64,000 nucleotides of DNA, taken from contig NZ_QDKQ01000033.1 in NCBI RefSeq assembly GCF_003116815.1, forward strand, positions 62,001 to 126,000, in the 5' to 3' direction. Origin of the DNA: Caulobacter endophyticus. Lineage in GTDB: Bacteria > Pseudomonadota > Alphaproteobacteria > Caulobacterales > Caulobacteraceae. Position numbers and translations under genes: made by a program. Positions 43,940 through 51,517 of the stretch are shown in pieces. Below the pieces are notes generated by a model, which was given only the letters and a program-made list of their open reading frames with translations, was not told the DNA's origin and ran no database searches. How positions within the stretch are numbered: position 1 is the stretch's first letter; the number at the start of each line of letters is the position of its first letter.

Positions 43940-44356
43940 ATGGGCATCATTCGTCGGCTTGCACTGCCGCTACTTTGGACGCTCGCCGCGATCGCAGTCT
44001 GGCTGTCGTCGCCCAACGCCTTCGCCCAGGACGGCATGGCCGGACATTACGTCCTCAGCCTGTCGGGCATGCTGCTGGCCTTCGCGGCCGCCTATACGGC
44101 CCTTGCCATTGGTAGAGCCAACTTCCACGCTTGGTTGGGCTATGGCCATCTCTCGCTGACCGCTGGCGGCGCTCTGCTGATAGTCACGCCCAACGTCGTG
44201 GTGTCCTTGCCAATGGATCCAGACGCCCGCTTGGCGCTGTGGAACACCGTCTCCTCGATCGGCTACCTGATGACGCTCGCCGGCTTGATCGCCTTCGTGA
44301 TCGTGTTGATCGACACCTGGCGGCGACGCTCCGGCCCGCTCACCCCAGCGCGCTGA
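43940..44356 (+). CDS. Small integral membrane protein of unknown function
   Basis: A 138-residue protein with about four hydrophobic segments (LPLLWTLAAIAVWLSS, YVLSLSGMLLAFAAAYTALA, SLTAGGALLIVTPNVVV and YLMTLAGLIAFVIVLID). I do not recognise a family. It ends by overlapping the end of the CPBP gene on the opposite strand by 17 bases. Confidence 0.6.
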   Translation: MGIIRRLALPLLWTLAAIAVWLSSPNAFAQDGMAGHYVLSLSGMLLAFAAAYTALAIGRANFHAWLGYGHLSLTAGGALLIVTPNVVVSLPMDPDARLALWNTVSSIGYLMTLAGLIAFVIVLIDTWRRRSGPLTPAR

Positions 44357-45131
44357 CCCCGCCCAGCCAGGTCTGCCACGCCACCACGAAGCCGCCATGC
44401 AGCAGCACCGCCGGCCACAGCGATCCCGTGCGCAGCCGCATCAGGGCGCAGGCCAGGCCCAGGATCGCCGTGCAGACCAGAAAGTCCCAGCGCAGGAACG
44501 TCGTCGCGTGCGGCAGGAAGGTCAGGGTCTCGAACGGGTGCCAGGCGACGTAGAGCCCGGTCGAGACGGCGATCCACAGCACCGGCCGTCTGGTCTCGTC
44601 GCGGCCGGGCAGCAGCACGCCGCGAAAGGGGATTTCCTCGCCCAGCGCCGGGATCAGCCACACGGTCAGCAGCCGCAGCGGCAGGCCCGGCGCGGTGTCG
44701 GTCAGGCGGTAGAGGCCGGTCCAAAAGCCGATGGCGGACATCAGCGCCCCACAGGCCAGGGCGACCAGGGCGCACCACCGCCAGCCGGCCGCGTCGGGCA
44801 GGGTTTTCAGCACTGTGGCCAGGCGTCTTTTCAGGCCGCCTGACGGCCGCGCCGCCTCCCGCGATTGACGCTCCCGGACCTGCGACAGACGGGCGACCAC
44901 GGCCTCCACCGCCGGCTCCGAGCCTTCGATCGACAGGCCCATGTAGGTCTCGGCCTCGACGACAAGCGGGCCGTGGGATGTCTCCCATTCCTCGTGCGAG
45001 ATATCCTGTGATCCGCCGACGCCAGACCAGCGGTCCTTCAGGGTCGCGCCGCTCTCCAGCAGCGCCATGAGCAAGGCGGCCCGCAGATCGCTGTCATACT
45101 CCTCGCCAAGGACCCGCTTCAGCTGCGCCAC
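44340..45131 (-). CDS. CPBP-family intramembrane metalloprotease
   Basis: A 263-residue protein. The first ~110 residues are soluble, followed by several membrane spans. The CPBP (Abi/CAAX protease) motifs are ALGEEIPFRGVLLPG (EEXXXR) and, further on, the second His motif in YVAWHPFETLTFLP and LHGGFVVAWQTW. The family cleaves or modifies membrane proteins, sometimes in immunity or signalling roles. The start is a GTG (45129-45131) that overlaps the end of the Rieske gene by 13 bases, so translation is coupled to it. Confidence 0.8.
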   Translation of the reverse strand: MAQLKRVLGEEYDSDLRAALLMALLESGATLKDRWSGVGGSQDISHEEWETSHGPLVVEAETYMGLSIEGSEPAVEAVVARLSQVRERQSREAARPSGGLKRRLATVLKTLPDAAGWRWCALVALACGALMSAIGFWTGLYRLTDTAPGLPLRLLTVWLIPALGEEIPFRGVLLPGRDETRRPVLWIAVSTGLYVAWHPFETLTFLPHATTFLRWDFLVCTAILGLACALMRLRTGSLWPAVLLHGGFVVAWQTWLGGVSALG

Positions 45132-46228
45132 TTCAGCGTGGTTTCCTTGACCGGATTGACGAACGGGCGGCCCTCGGCCCGGCTGGCGGTCCATTCGCGC
45201 TTGAGCTGCTGGTACCACTTGGCCTGGGTGTCGGCATCGTCGATCCAGATCAGGGCCGGGTCGTATTTCAGCCCTTCGTTCTGCAGGTTCACCATGCGGC
45301 CGTCCTGGCGCAGGAACTCGCGGGCGAAGGGGGCGATCAGGGCGCGGAAGGCCATTACCGGATGGTCCGACCAGATCAGCTGGCTGATGCGCGTATTGGT
45401 CTCGTTCAGCGGCGTCAGGCAGGTCAGGGCCAGCACCTGACGCCTGCCCACCACGATGTGCTCCCAGCGATAGCCGGGCAGGCGGAAGGTGATCTCGATC
45501 TCCGGCGCGCCGCCCAGGATGTCGTACAGCCGGTTGGCCTTGCTGCGGCCGTGGCGGCGCATGACGAAGCCCTCGGGCGAGGGCGCGAACACCTTGGTCT
45601 TCTCCGACTGGCGCTTGGACGAGCGGGCCCACCAGGCCTCGTGCACATAGGGCGCGTGGGTCGGGTCCATCAGCCCGACCACAGCATGGTCCATGTGGGT
45701 CTCGAAGATCATCGAGTCGACGATCTTGGCGTCGCCGCCCACCACGCCGGGGAACGACGGCGGCGGCTCGGGCGGCTCGCCGTCGAAGCGCGGGTCGGCG
45801 CTGATCCAGACGAACACCATCCCCTGGCTCTCGGCGGCCGGATAGCGCCGCACGCGGATGCGCGAGACCTCCAGGCTCTGGTCGCTGGTCAGCGACGGGA
45901 TCGAGGCGCAGACGCCGTCCGAGCCGAACCGCCAGCCGTGATAAGGGCATTCGACGCTGGAGCGGCCGTCGGCCTCCTGGGTCAGCTTGCCGCCGGAAAG
46001 GGGCGCGGCGCGGTGCGGGCAGACGTCGCGGATCGCGAACACCTTGCCGTCCTTGCCCCGGCTGACCAGCACCGGCTCGCCGAGAATCTCGTAGCGGACC
46101 AGCTTGCCGGTCTTCACCTCGCGCGACAGGGCCGCGTAATACCAGGCGTCGAACAGGAAGCCCTTGCCGAACTTGGCGGGCGGGGCCTTGGCGGTCTTGG
46201 TCGCGGCGGGTGCGTCGTCAGCGGGCAT
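45119..46228 (-). CDS. Rieske [2Fe-2S] oxygenase, large subunit
   Basis: A 369-residue Rieske oxygenase. The cluster ligands are in DVCPHRAAPLSGG and SVECPYHGWRFG. A mononuclear-iron region is seen around THAPYVHEAWWARSSKRQ. It belongs to the ketosteroid/vanillate monooxygenase-like group (the 'PFAREFLRQDGRMVN' block is typical). Electron donor genes are absent nearby. It is preceded by an RHH antitoxin gene 29 bases upstream and coupled to a CPBP protease gene downstream. ATG at 46228 or GTG at 46237 may serve as start. Confidence 0.85.
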   Translation of the reverse strand: MPADDAPAATKTAKAPPAKFGKGFLFDAWYYAALSREVKTGKLVRYEILGEPVLVSRGKDGKVFAIRDVCPHRAAPLSGGKLTQEADGRSSVECPYHGWRFGSDGVCASIPSLTSDQSLEVSRIRVRRYPAAESQGMVFVWISADPRFDGEPPEPPPSFPGVVGGDAKIVDSMIFETHMDHAVVGLMDPTHAPYVHEAWWARSSKRQSEKTKVFAPSPEGFVMRRHGRSKANRLYDILGGAPEIEITFRLPGYRWEHIVVGRRQVLALTCLTPLNETNTRISQLIWSDHPVMAFRALIAPFAREFLRQDGRMVNLQNEGLKYDPALIWIDDADTQAKWYQQLKREWTASRAEGRPFVNPVKETTLKWRS

Positions 46229-46257
46229 GAGAGTCACTGGAGGGAGAGCGAGGGTTC

Positions 46258-46515
46258 TTACGACGCCCTGTTCAGCGCGTCGCCCTCCATTGGCGCCGCG
46301 TCAGGCGCACGGTCCAGGAAATCGATCAAATCCGCCGGCTTCGACTGCCCGGCGCGCCGAGAGAGAAAATTTGCGGCAGTCTCCACGACACCGATTTTTT
46401 CCGCGACGGCTACCGCGATCCATTGGTTGAGGGACACGCCGTCGGCCTTGGCGAGACGCTCGGCGGCCGTTTTCACAGACCGGGGCAACTTCAGTGGATA
46501 GGCGGCCTTGGTCAT
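46258..46515 (-). CDS. RHH/HicB-like antitoxin of a PIN toxin pair
   Basis: An 85-residue protein whose first ~50 residues match the ribbon-helix-helix DNA-binding fold (YPLKLPRSVKTAAERLAKAD and GVSLNQWIAVAVAEKIG). The tail (RRAGQSKPADLIDFLDRAP) probably wraps the toxin. It starts inside the end of the PIN gene with a four-base overlap (ATGA), an order with the toxin first and the antitoxin second. Confidence 0.8.
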   Translation of the reverse strand: MTKAAYPLKLPRSVKTAAERLAKADGVSLNQWIAVAVAEKIGVVETAANFLSRRAGQSKPADLIDFLDRAPDAAPMEGDALNRAS

Positions 46516-46934
46516 CCTTCCAACTCCTTCAGAAATTCGCCAGGCGTCATGACACGCAGGGAAAACGCCTTCGCCGCCGCGAAGTCCCTAACGTTATGGG
46601 TCACGAGCGCATCGGCGTAGCCATTGACCGCCGCCTCAAGCACCATTTCGTCACCCGGATCGCGCAGTTGGGGCCGCCAACGGAAATGACATTCCACCGC
46701 CTGCGCAGCGCTGGCGAAAGCAGCCAGGAAGCCATCCACGGCATCGAGATCAAAGCCGTGAGCAGCTACCTGCTCGGGGCGCTTGAGCACATCCTCGTAC
46801 TCGAGAAACAGCGCCGGCGAGACCAGCGGCTTCACCCTTTCCATCGCCACATGCCGCAACAGTGCGTTGCTGGCGCCCAAGCGGCTACGCAAGGCGGCGA
46901 CGAGGACGGACGTGTCGAGCACCACTCGATGCAT
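46512..46934 (-). CDS. PIN-domain toxin (putative endoribonuclease)
   Basis: A 140-residue PIN-domain protein of the COG1569 type: VVLDTSVLVAALRSRLGAS (first Asp), the Glu in FLEYEDVLKRP, and the distal Asp/Asn in DPGDEMVLEAAVNGYADALV and THNVRDFAAAK. It is probably a VapC-like nuclease. The gene starts within an operator-like palindrome (see 46933-46948). Confidence 0.85.
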   Translation of the reverse strand: MHRVVLDTSVLVAALRSRLGASNALLRHVAMERVKPLVSPALFLEYEDVLKRPEQVAAHGFDLDAVDGFLAAFASAAQAVECHFRWRPQLRDPGDEMVLEAAVNGYADALVTHNVRDFAAAKAFSLRVMTPGEFLKELEG

Positions 46935-46948
46935 ATCTCATAGGATAT
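46933..46948. promoter_or_regulatory. Candidate toxin-antitoxin operator overlapping the PIN start codon
   Basis: ATATC and GATAT arms flank TCATAG (46933-46948), directly over the start codon of the PIN gene (46932-46934). On the minus strand a TATGAG -10-like box (46942-46937) lies inside it, so transcription would begin at or near the ATG, giving a leaderless mRNA and a site for autoregulation by the RHH protein. Confidence 0.45.
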
Positions 46949-46967
46949 CACATGGACGGGAGAAAAC

Positions 46968-48434
46968 CTACCGCCCCGCCGTCTCCACCAGGCGCTGGTA
47001 GAACCGCACCATCTCTTCCAGGTTGGCCAGGGTCATGTGCTCGTTGGTGCCGTGGATCATCTTTGTGCCGTCCATCGACAGCCGGATCGGCTGGAAGCGG
47101 TAGATGTCGTCGGCGATCGGCGACATGAAGCGGCTGTCGCTGGCGGCGATCATCAGGCCGGGGGCGACGGGGGCGCTGCTTTCGTCGCCGGCCAGGGCGG
47201 CCAGGGTCTTCCAGGCGTCAGAGGTGGTCGAAGACACGGCCGAGGGCTCGTTGGGCGGACGGTCCCAGGCGAAGGTCACCGGCAGGTCGCCCGTCGCCGC
47301 CTTGGCCCGGGCCAGCACGTCGGCCGAGGTGTCGCCCGGCGCGATGCGGTAGTTGATCCAGGCCGTGGCGTCCTGCGGCAGGACGTTCTCCTTTGGAGAT
47401 CCCTTCAGCATGGTCGGCGCGATCGTCGTGTGCAGCATGGCCGCGCCCGCCGGGCTCCTGGCCGTTTCCTTGATCAGCAGCGGCGAGAACAGCCAGGTGT
47501 TGGCCGCCGCCATCTTCAGGGTCGGCGAGGCCTCGGGCGCCAGAGCCTGCAGCATCTGGGCGCCCGGCCCCTCGAACTTCATCGGGAACGGCTTGCCGGC
47601 GATGGCCAGCACGGCCTTGGACAGGGTGGTGACGCCGGTCTGCTCGGGCGGGGTCGAGGAGTGGCCGCCGGCAGCGGGCGCGGTGACCTTCAGCGTGGCG
47701 TAGCCCTTCTCGGCGGTGGCGATGATCGCCGCCGGGCCCTTGGTCACCGGATGGTTCTCGACCACCACCATGCCCTCGTCGAGCACGAACCAGGCCTTGA
47801 CTCCGCGCGCCTTCAGCGTCGCGGCCACGGCCCGGGCGCCGGCTCCGCCGACCTCCTCGTCATGGCCGCTGGCGATGATCACGGTGCGCTTGGGGACGAA
47901 GCCGCCGGCCGCCAGGCCCTCGACCGCCTCGAACAGGCCGATCAGCGAGCCCTTGTCATCGATCGCGCCCCGGCCCCAGACCGCGCCCTCGGCGATCACC
48001 CCGCCGAACGGGGGATGCTTCCAGTCCTTCTCGGTGCCGGACGTCACCGGCACCACGTCCTGGTGGGCCATCAGCACCAGCGGCGGCAGCGAAGGGTCCG
48101 ACCCCGTCCAGGTGTAGATCAGGGCGTGGCCGCCCACGACCTCGCGTGTCATGGCCTTGTGGGCGGCGGGATAGGTCGCCTGCAGCCAGGCGTGCAGGGC
48201 GTCCCATTGGGAAAGATCGTTCTGAGCGGCGTCCTGGTGGCTGACCGTCTGGAAGCGGATCGCCTGTCCCAGATGCTCGGCGGCCCTGGCCGCATCGAAG
48301 GGCCGGGCGGCCGCCAGCGGGACCTGTCCTGGCTGGGCCGGCGCCCTGAAGGTCGCGGTGCGCACCACGACCACACCGGCCAGCACCGCCAGCACGCCGA
48401 CCGATCCCAGCGCAACCTTGCTCTTCCACCCCAT
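46968..48434 (-). CDS. M20-family peptidase (membrane-anchored, PM20D1/carboxypeptidase S-like)
   Basis: A 488-residue enzyme with an N-terminal anchor (MGWKSKVALGSVGVLAVLAG) and M20 metal motifs: LVLMAHQDVVPV (HXD ligands), GRGAIDDKGSLIGLFEAVE (bridging Asp), SGHDEEVGGAGARAV (catalytic Glu), and the C-terminal His in KMIHGTNEHMTLANLE. The domain with PAAGGHSSTPP is the dimerisation lid. It cleaves N-acyl amino acids or dipeptides, likely in the periplasm. It is followed after 33 bases by the PIN toxin gene and preceded by the inverted repeat at 48497. Confidence 0.9.
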   Translation of the reverse strand: MGWKSKVALGSVGVLAVLAGVVVVRTATFRAPAQPGQVPLAAARPFDAARAAEHLGQAIRFQTVSHQDAAQNDLSQWDALHAWLQATYPAAHKAMTREVVGGHALIYTWTGSDPSLPPLVLMAHQDVVPVTSGTEKDWKHPPFGGVIAEGAVWGRGAIDDKGSLIGLFEAVEGLAAGGFVPKRTVIIASGHDEEVGGAGARAVAATLKARGVKAWFVLDEGMVVVENHPVTKGPAAIIATAEKGYATLKVTAPAAGGHSSTPPEQTGVTTLSKAVLAIAGKPFPMKFEGPGAQMLQALAPEASPTLKMAAANTWLFSPLLIKETARSPAGAAMLHTTIAPTMLKGSPKENVLPQDATAWINYRIAPGDTSADVLARAKAATGDLPVTFAWDRPPNEPSAVSSTTSDAWKTLAALAGDESSAPVAPGLMIAASDSRFMSPIADDIYRFQPIRLSMDGTKMIHGTNEHMTLANLEEMVRFYQRLVETAGR

Positions 48435-48496
48435 GACGCCCCTCCGCCGATGTCCAGGACACCGACTGTGCGACGGGGTGGGGCGGTTGCCAAGAC

Positions 48497-48525
48497 CTAT
48501 TTCGATACGTGACGTATCGAAATAG
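48497..48525. promoter_or_regulatory. Perfect 29-base inverted repeat upstream of the M20 peptidase gene
   Basis: CTATTTCGATACG and CGTATCGAAATAG are perfect 13-base arms with a three-base spacer (TGA). It lies between the stop of the DUF2188 gene (48529) and the start of the M20 peptidase (48434). No U-run follows on either strand, so it looks like a regulator binding site rather than a terminator. Confidence 0.6.
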
Positions 48526-48528
48526 TCC

Positions 48529-48768
48529 TCAGCCCTTCACGTGCGTGGTCGGGCGGTCGTGGCCGTCGGACAGTTCCTCGCGCCACTGGCCGCGGTCGTC
48601 CTCGTAGGTGATGCCGACCGTATCGCCCGCCACCTTCTGCTCGCCGGCCACGCGCTTGGCCGCGGCCAGGGCGGCGTCGTGGGTCGGGAACGTCTCGGAG
48701 AACACGGCGCCCAGCTTGTAGGCCCAGCCGCCGTCGTGCTCGACGATGGTGTAGGTGATGTCGGTCAT
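48529..48768 (-). CDS. DUF2188-like small protein
   Basis: A 79-residue basic/acidic protein beginning MTDITYTIVEHDGGWAYKLG, with FPTHDAALAAAKRVAGEQK typical of the DUF2188 family. No enzymatic role is known. ATG 48768 has a good AAGGAG ribosome binding site. It is followed by the 29-base inverted repeat. Confidence 0.75.
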   Translation of the reverse strand: MTDITYTIVEHDGGWAYKLGAVFSETFPTHDAALAAAKRVAGEQKVAGDTVGITYEDDRGQWREELSDGHDRPTTHVKG

Positions 48769-48867
48769 GGAGAACTCCTTCGGTCTCGAAACTGAAGGGA
48801 TAAGGGCCTGGTTCCGGGCCGGCGTCTTTGACGGGGAGGCGGCTTTTTGTGTCCGCGCCCCCAATCG

Positions 48868-50148
48868 TCACCCCTGCCCGCTCAGCTCCAGCACCTCCTC
48901 GAAGGTGCGAAGGCCCGGCCGCTGGGCGCAGACCAGAACGCCCATGTTTCCGGGCAGGTGCTGGTTGGCCAGCATCTTCTCGTGGGCGGCGGGGATCTGG
49001 TCCCAGGGGAACACTTCCGACAGGCAGGGGTCCACGCGGCGGTCGATGACCAGCTGGTTGGCGGCGCTGGCCTGCATCAGGTTGGCGAAGTGGGACCCCT
49101 GCACGCGCTTCTGGCGCATCCACAGGAAGCGCGCGTCCATGGTCAGGTTGAAGCCGCTGGTGCCCGCGCAGATGGCGACCATGCCGCCGCGCTTGACCAC
49201 GAACACGCTGACCGGAAAGGTCGACTCCCCCGGGTGCTCGAACACCAGGTCGACGTCCTTGTTGCCCGTGATCTGCCAGATGGCTTTGCCGAACTTGCGG
49301 CTCTCCTTCATGTAGTCGGCGAACTCGGGGCCGTTGACTTTGGGCAGTTGGCCCCAGCAGTCGAACTCCTTGCGGTTCAGCACCGCCTTGGCGCCCATCG
49401 ACAGCACGAACTCGCGCTTGTCGTCGTCGCTGACGACGCCGATGGCGTTGGCTCCCGCCACGGCCGCCAGCTGCACGGCGAAGACGCCGAGGCCCCCGGA
49501 AGCGCCCCAGACCAGCACGTTCTGGCCGGGCTTCAGCTCATGCGGCTTGTGGCCGAACAGCATGCGGTAGGCGGTGGCGAGGGTGAGAGTGTAGCAGGCC
49601 GCCTCTTCCCAGGTCAGGTGACGGGGGCGCGGCATCAGCTGGCGCGACTGCACGCGGGCGAACTGGGCGAAGCTGCCGTCGGGCGTCTCGTAACCCCAGA
49701 TGCGCTGGCTGGACGAGTACATCGGGTCGCCGCCGTTGCACTCCTCGTCGTCGCCGTCGTCCTGATTGCAGTGGATGACGACCTCGTCGCCCAGCTTCCA
49801 GCGCTTCACCTTGGCGCCCACCGCCCAGACGATGCCGGAGGCGTCGGAACCGGCGATGTGGAAGGGATGCTTGTGGCCGTCCAGCGGGCTGATCGGCTCG
49901 CCGAGCGCGGCCCAGATGCCGTTGTAGTTGACGCCGGCGGCCATCACGAGGACCAGCACCTCGTCCTCGCCGATCTCCCAGGTGGGAACCACTTCGACTT
50001 GCATGGCGCTGGACGGCGCGCCGTGCCGCTCCTTGCGGATCGTCCAGGCGTACATCGACTTGGGCACATGGAACGGCGGCGGGATCTCGCCGATCTCGTA
50101 CAGGTCCTTCACGGCCGGGCCGGCCGTCTCGAGGGTCGCGGTCGTCAT
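48868..50148 (-). CDS. ccr: Crotonyl-CoA carboxylase/reductase
   Basis: A 426-residue zinc-free medium-chain dehydrogenase. Diagnostic pieces are VLVLVMAAGVNYNGIWAALG, HPFHIAGSDASGIVWAVG, GDEVVIHCNQDDGDDEECNG, GYETPDGSFAQFARVQ, LVWGASGGLGVFAVQLA and the C-terminal MRQKRVQGSHFANLMQ. The NYNGIWA and GSHFANL segments are characteristic of crotonyl-CoA carboxylase/reductase. The enzyme fixes CO2 onto crotonyl-CoA with NADPH to yield ethylmalonyl-CoA, the first committed step of the ethylmalonyl-CoA pathway. ATG 50148 is preferred; an upstream extension to 50325 lacks similarity. Confidence 0.95.
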   Translation of the reverse strand: MTTATLETAGPAVKDLYEIGEIPPPFHVPKSMYAWTIRKERHGAPSSAMQVEVVPTWEIGEDEVLVLVMAAGVNYNGIWAALGEPISPLDGHKHPFHIAGSDASGIVWAVGAKVKRWKLGDEVVIHCNQDDGDDEECNGGDPMYSSSQRIWGYETPDGSFAQFARVQSRQLMPRPRHLTWEEAACYTLTLATAYRMLFGHKPHELKPGQNVLVWGASGGLGVFAVQLAAVAGANAIGVVSDDDKREFVLSMGAKAVLNRKEFDCWGQLPKVNGPEFADYMKESRKFGKAIWQITGNKDVDLVFEHPGESTFPVSVFVVKRGGMVAICAGTSGFNLTMDARFLWMRQKRVQGSHFANLMQASAANQLVIDRRVDPCLSEVFPWDQIPAAHEKMLANQHLPGNMGVLVCAQRPGLRTFEEVLELSGQG

Positions 50149-50426
50149 CTCACTCCCCGGCTCTTCGGCGCTGCAACATGAACGCCGGACTGGCTGTTTG
50201 CGCTCCGCGGTACGGTTCGGCGCGTGAGAAAAATGCGCCGCCGGCCCGTCGTTCTTATCGTGTTCTCCGGCCACGCTCGGCAGGCTGGTATGGGCGAGGC
50301 TGAGACAAGGCTTCCGATCTGGCAAGCAGAATCCTTGTGCGACGCAACATGGTTGCGAATGAAACGACCTGCAATCCCGCAGGTTGCACGCTTCCCATTC
50401 GCGGCGCGCCGGGCGAGGTTGCGTCC
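50149..50426. promoter_or_regulatory. Divergent promoter region of ccr and the enoyl-CoA hydratase gene
   Basis: The region contains a dyad CGCAAC-ATG-GTTGCG (50343-50357) and a second one, ACCTGC-AATCCC-GCAGGT (50367-50384). Both are candidate operators shared by the two genes. The first resembles a site upstream of mcd (see 41501). Confidence 0.4.
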
Positions 50427-51176
50427 ATGACGCCGACGATCACGCCGATGCTTCACGTCTCGCGCCCGACGGGCTCGATCATCCTGCTGGAACTGGACGC
50501 CCCGCCGGCCAATGCGCTGAGCCTGCCGCTGCGGGCCCAGATGGTCAAAGCGCTGGACGAGATCGCCACCGACGACGACGTGCGCGCCGTGGTGCTGACC
50601 GGCCGGGGCGCGGTGTTCTGCGCGGGCGACGACCTGCGCGAGGCGGCCGTGCGCGGCGAGGGCGCCCTGGCGGCCGTTGAGGACTTCAACCGGCTGATGG
50701 ACTGGGTGGAGGCCCTGCGGGTGCCGACCATCGCCGCCATCGACGGCTGGTGCTTCGGCGGCGGGCTGGAACTGGCGCTGGCCTGCGACATTCGCCTGGC
50801 CAGCGACCGGGCGGTGTTCGCCGCCTCGGGGGTTAATATCGGCCTCGTCGCCTCGGCCACGCGCCTGCCGCGGCTGATCGGCGTCTCGCGCGCCAAGGCC
50901 CACCTGCTGACCGGCGCCCAGTTCGACGCCGCCCGGGCGCTGTTCGACGGCATCGTCACGGCGGTCCATACCCCCGCCACCCTGCTGCGCGAGGCCATGC
51001 GCCTGGCCGAGGCGGTCTCCTCACGCGCCCCGCTGGCGGTGGAGGCGACCAAGCGGGTGATCGACGGCAAGGCCTATGTGGAGGAAGAGCTGCCGGCCCT
51101 GATCGCCAGCGGCGACCACAAGGAGGCCATCGCCGCCTTCATGGGCAAGCGCACGGCCGATTTCCGCAGGAAGTAG
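50427..51176 (+). CDS. Enoyl-CoA hydratase/isomerase family protein
   Basis: A 249-residue crotonase: AVVLTGRGAVFCAGDDLREA (oxyanion-hole loop), TIAAIDGWCFGGGLELALAC and SDRAVFAASGVNIGLVASAT. The pattern fits a generic crotonase or hydratase; the usual catalytic Glu positions cannot be judged with certainty by eye. Its divergence from ccr suggests it may work with the same C4 acyl-CoA pool, which is an inference. ATG 50427 is used; the frame extends to 50337. Confidence 0.85.
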   Translation: MTPTITPMLHVSRPTGSIILLELDAPPANALSLPLRAQMVKALDEIATDDDVRAVVLTGRGAVFCAGDDLREAAVRGEGALAAVEDFNRLMDWVEALRVPTIAAIDGWCFGGGLELALACDIRLASDRAVFAASGVNIGLVASATRLPRLIGVSRAKAHLLTGAQFDAARALFDGIVTAVHTPATLLREAMRLAEAVSSRAPLAVEATKRVIDGKAYVEEELPALIASGDHKEAIAAFMGKRTADFRRK

Positions 51177-51179
51177 GGT

Positions 51180-51332
51180 CTATTCCGAGGCCTTCTTGCC
51201 GCCCAGCTTGATCAGGCCGAAGCCGACCGCGAAGCCCAGGATCAGGCCGATGGCCATGTTGTCGATCAGCGCGCCGAAGATGATCCCGCCGCACACGCCC
51301 AGGACAAAGCCCACACCGCCCTTTTTCGTCAT
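51180..51332 (-). CDS. Small glycine-rich transmembrane protein (50 residues)
   Basis: On the minus strand, ATG (51332-51330) to TAG (51182-51180) encodes 50 residues: MTKKGGVGFVLGVCGGIIFG followed by ALIDNMAIGLILGFAVGFG, ending KLGGKKASE. It has an AGGGG ribosome binding site ten bases upstream. The repeated GxxxG spacing suggests two closely packed membrane helices. No family is recognised, but the start, charge and hydrophobicity pattern are convincing for a real gene. Confidence 0.65.
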   Translation of the reverse strand: MTKKGGVGFVLGVCGGIIFGALIDNMAIGLILGFAVGFGLIKLGGKKASE

Positions 51333-51390
51333 CGCAAGCCCCTGAAACCCAGGCGCGCATCAACGACGAGACGATCGGCCGGGTCAACAA

Positions 51391-51510
51391 GATCCTCCCC
51401 CTTTAAGGGGAAGTGGCCCCGAGGGCCGGAGGGGGAAGCGGCTGCTGACGCGCCGCTGATACTTCCCCCTCAGTCGGCTTTGCCGACAGCTCCCCCTTCA
51501 GGGGGAGCAT
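51391..51510. repeat. Dispersed palindromic intergenic repeat, copy E
   Basis: GATCCTCCCCCTTTAAGGGG, GGCCCCGAGGGCCGGAGGGGG and the right half with CAGTCGGCTTTGCCGACAG and CTCCCCCTTCAGGGGGAG. Nearly identical to copy D; both lie directly behind a TauD-type dioxygenase gene. Confidence 0.78.
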
Positions 51511-51517
51511 CTTTCAC

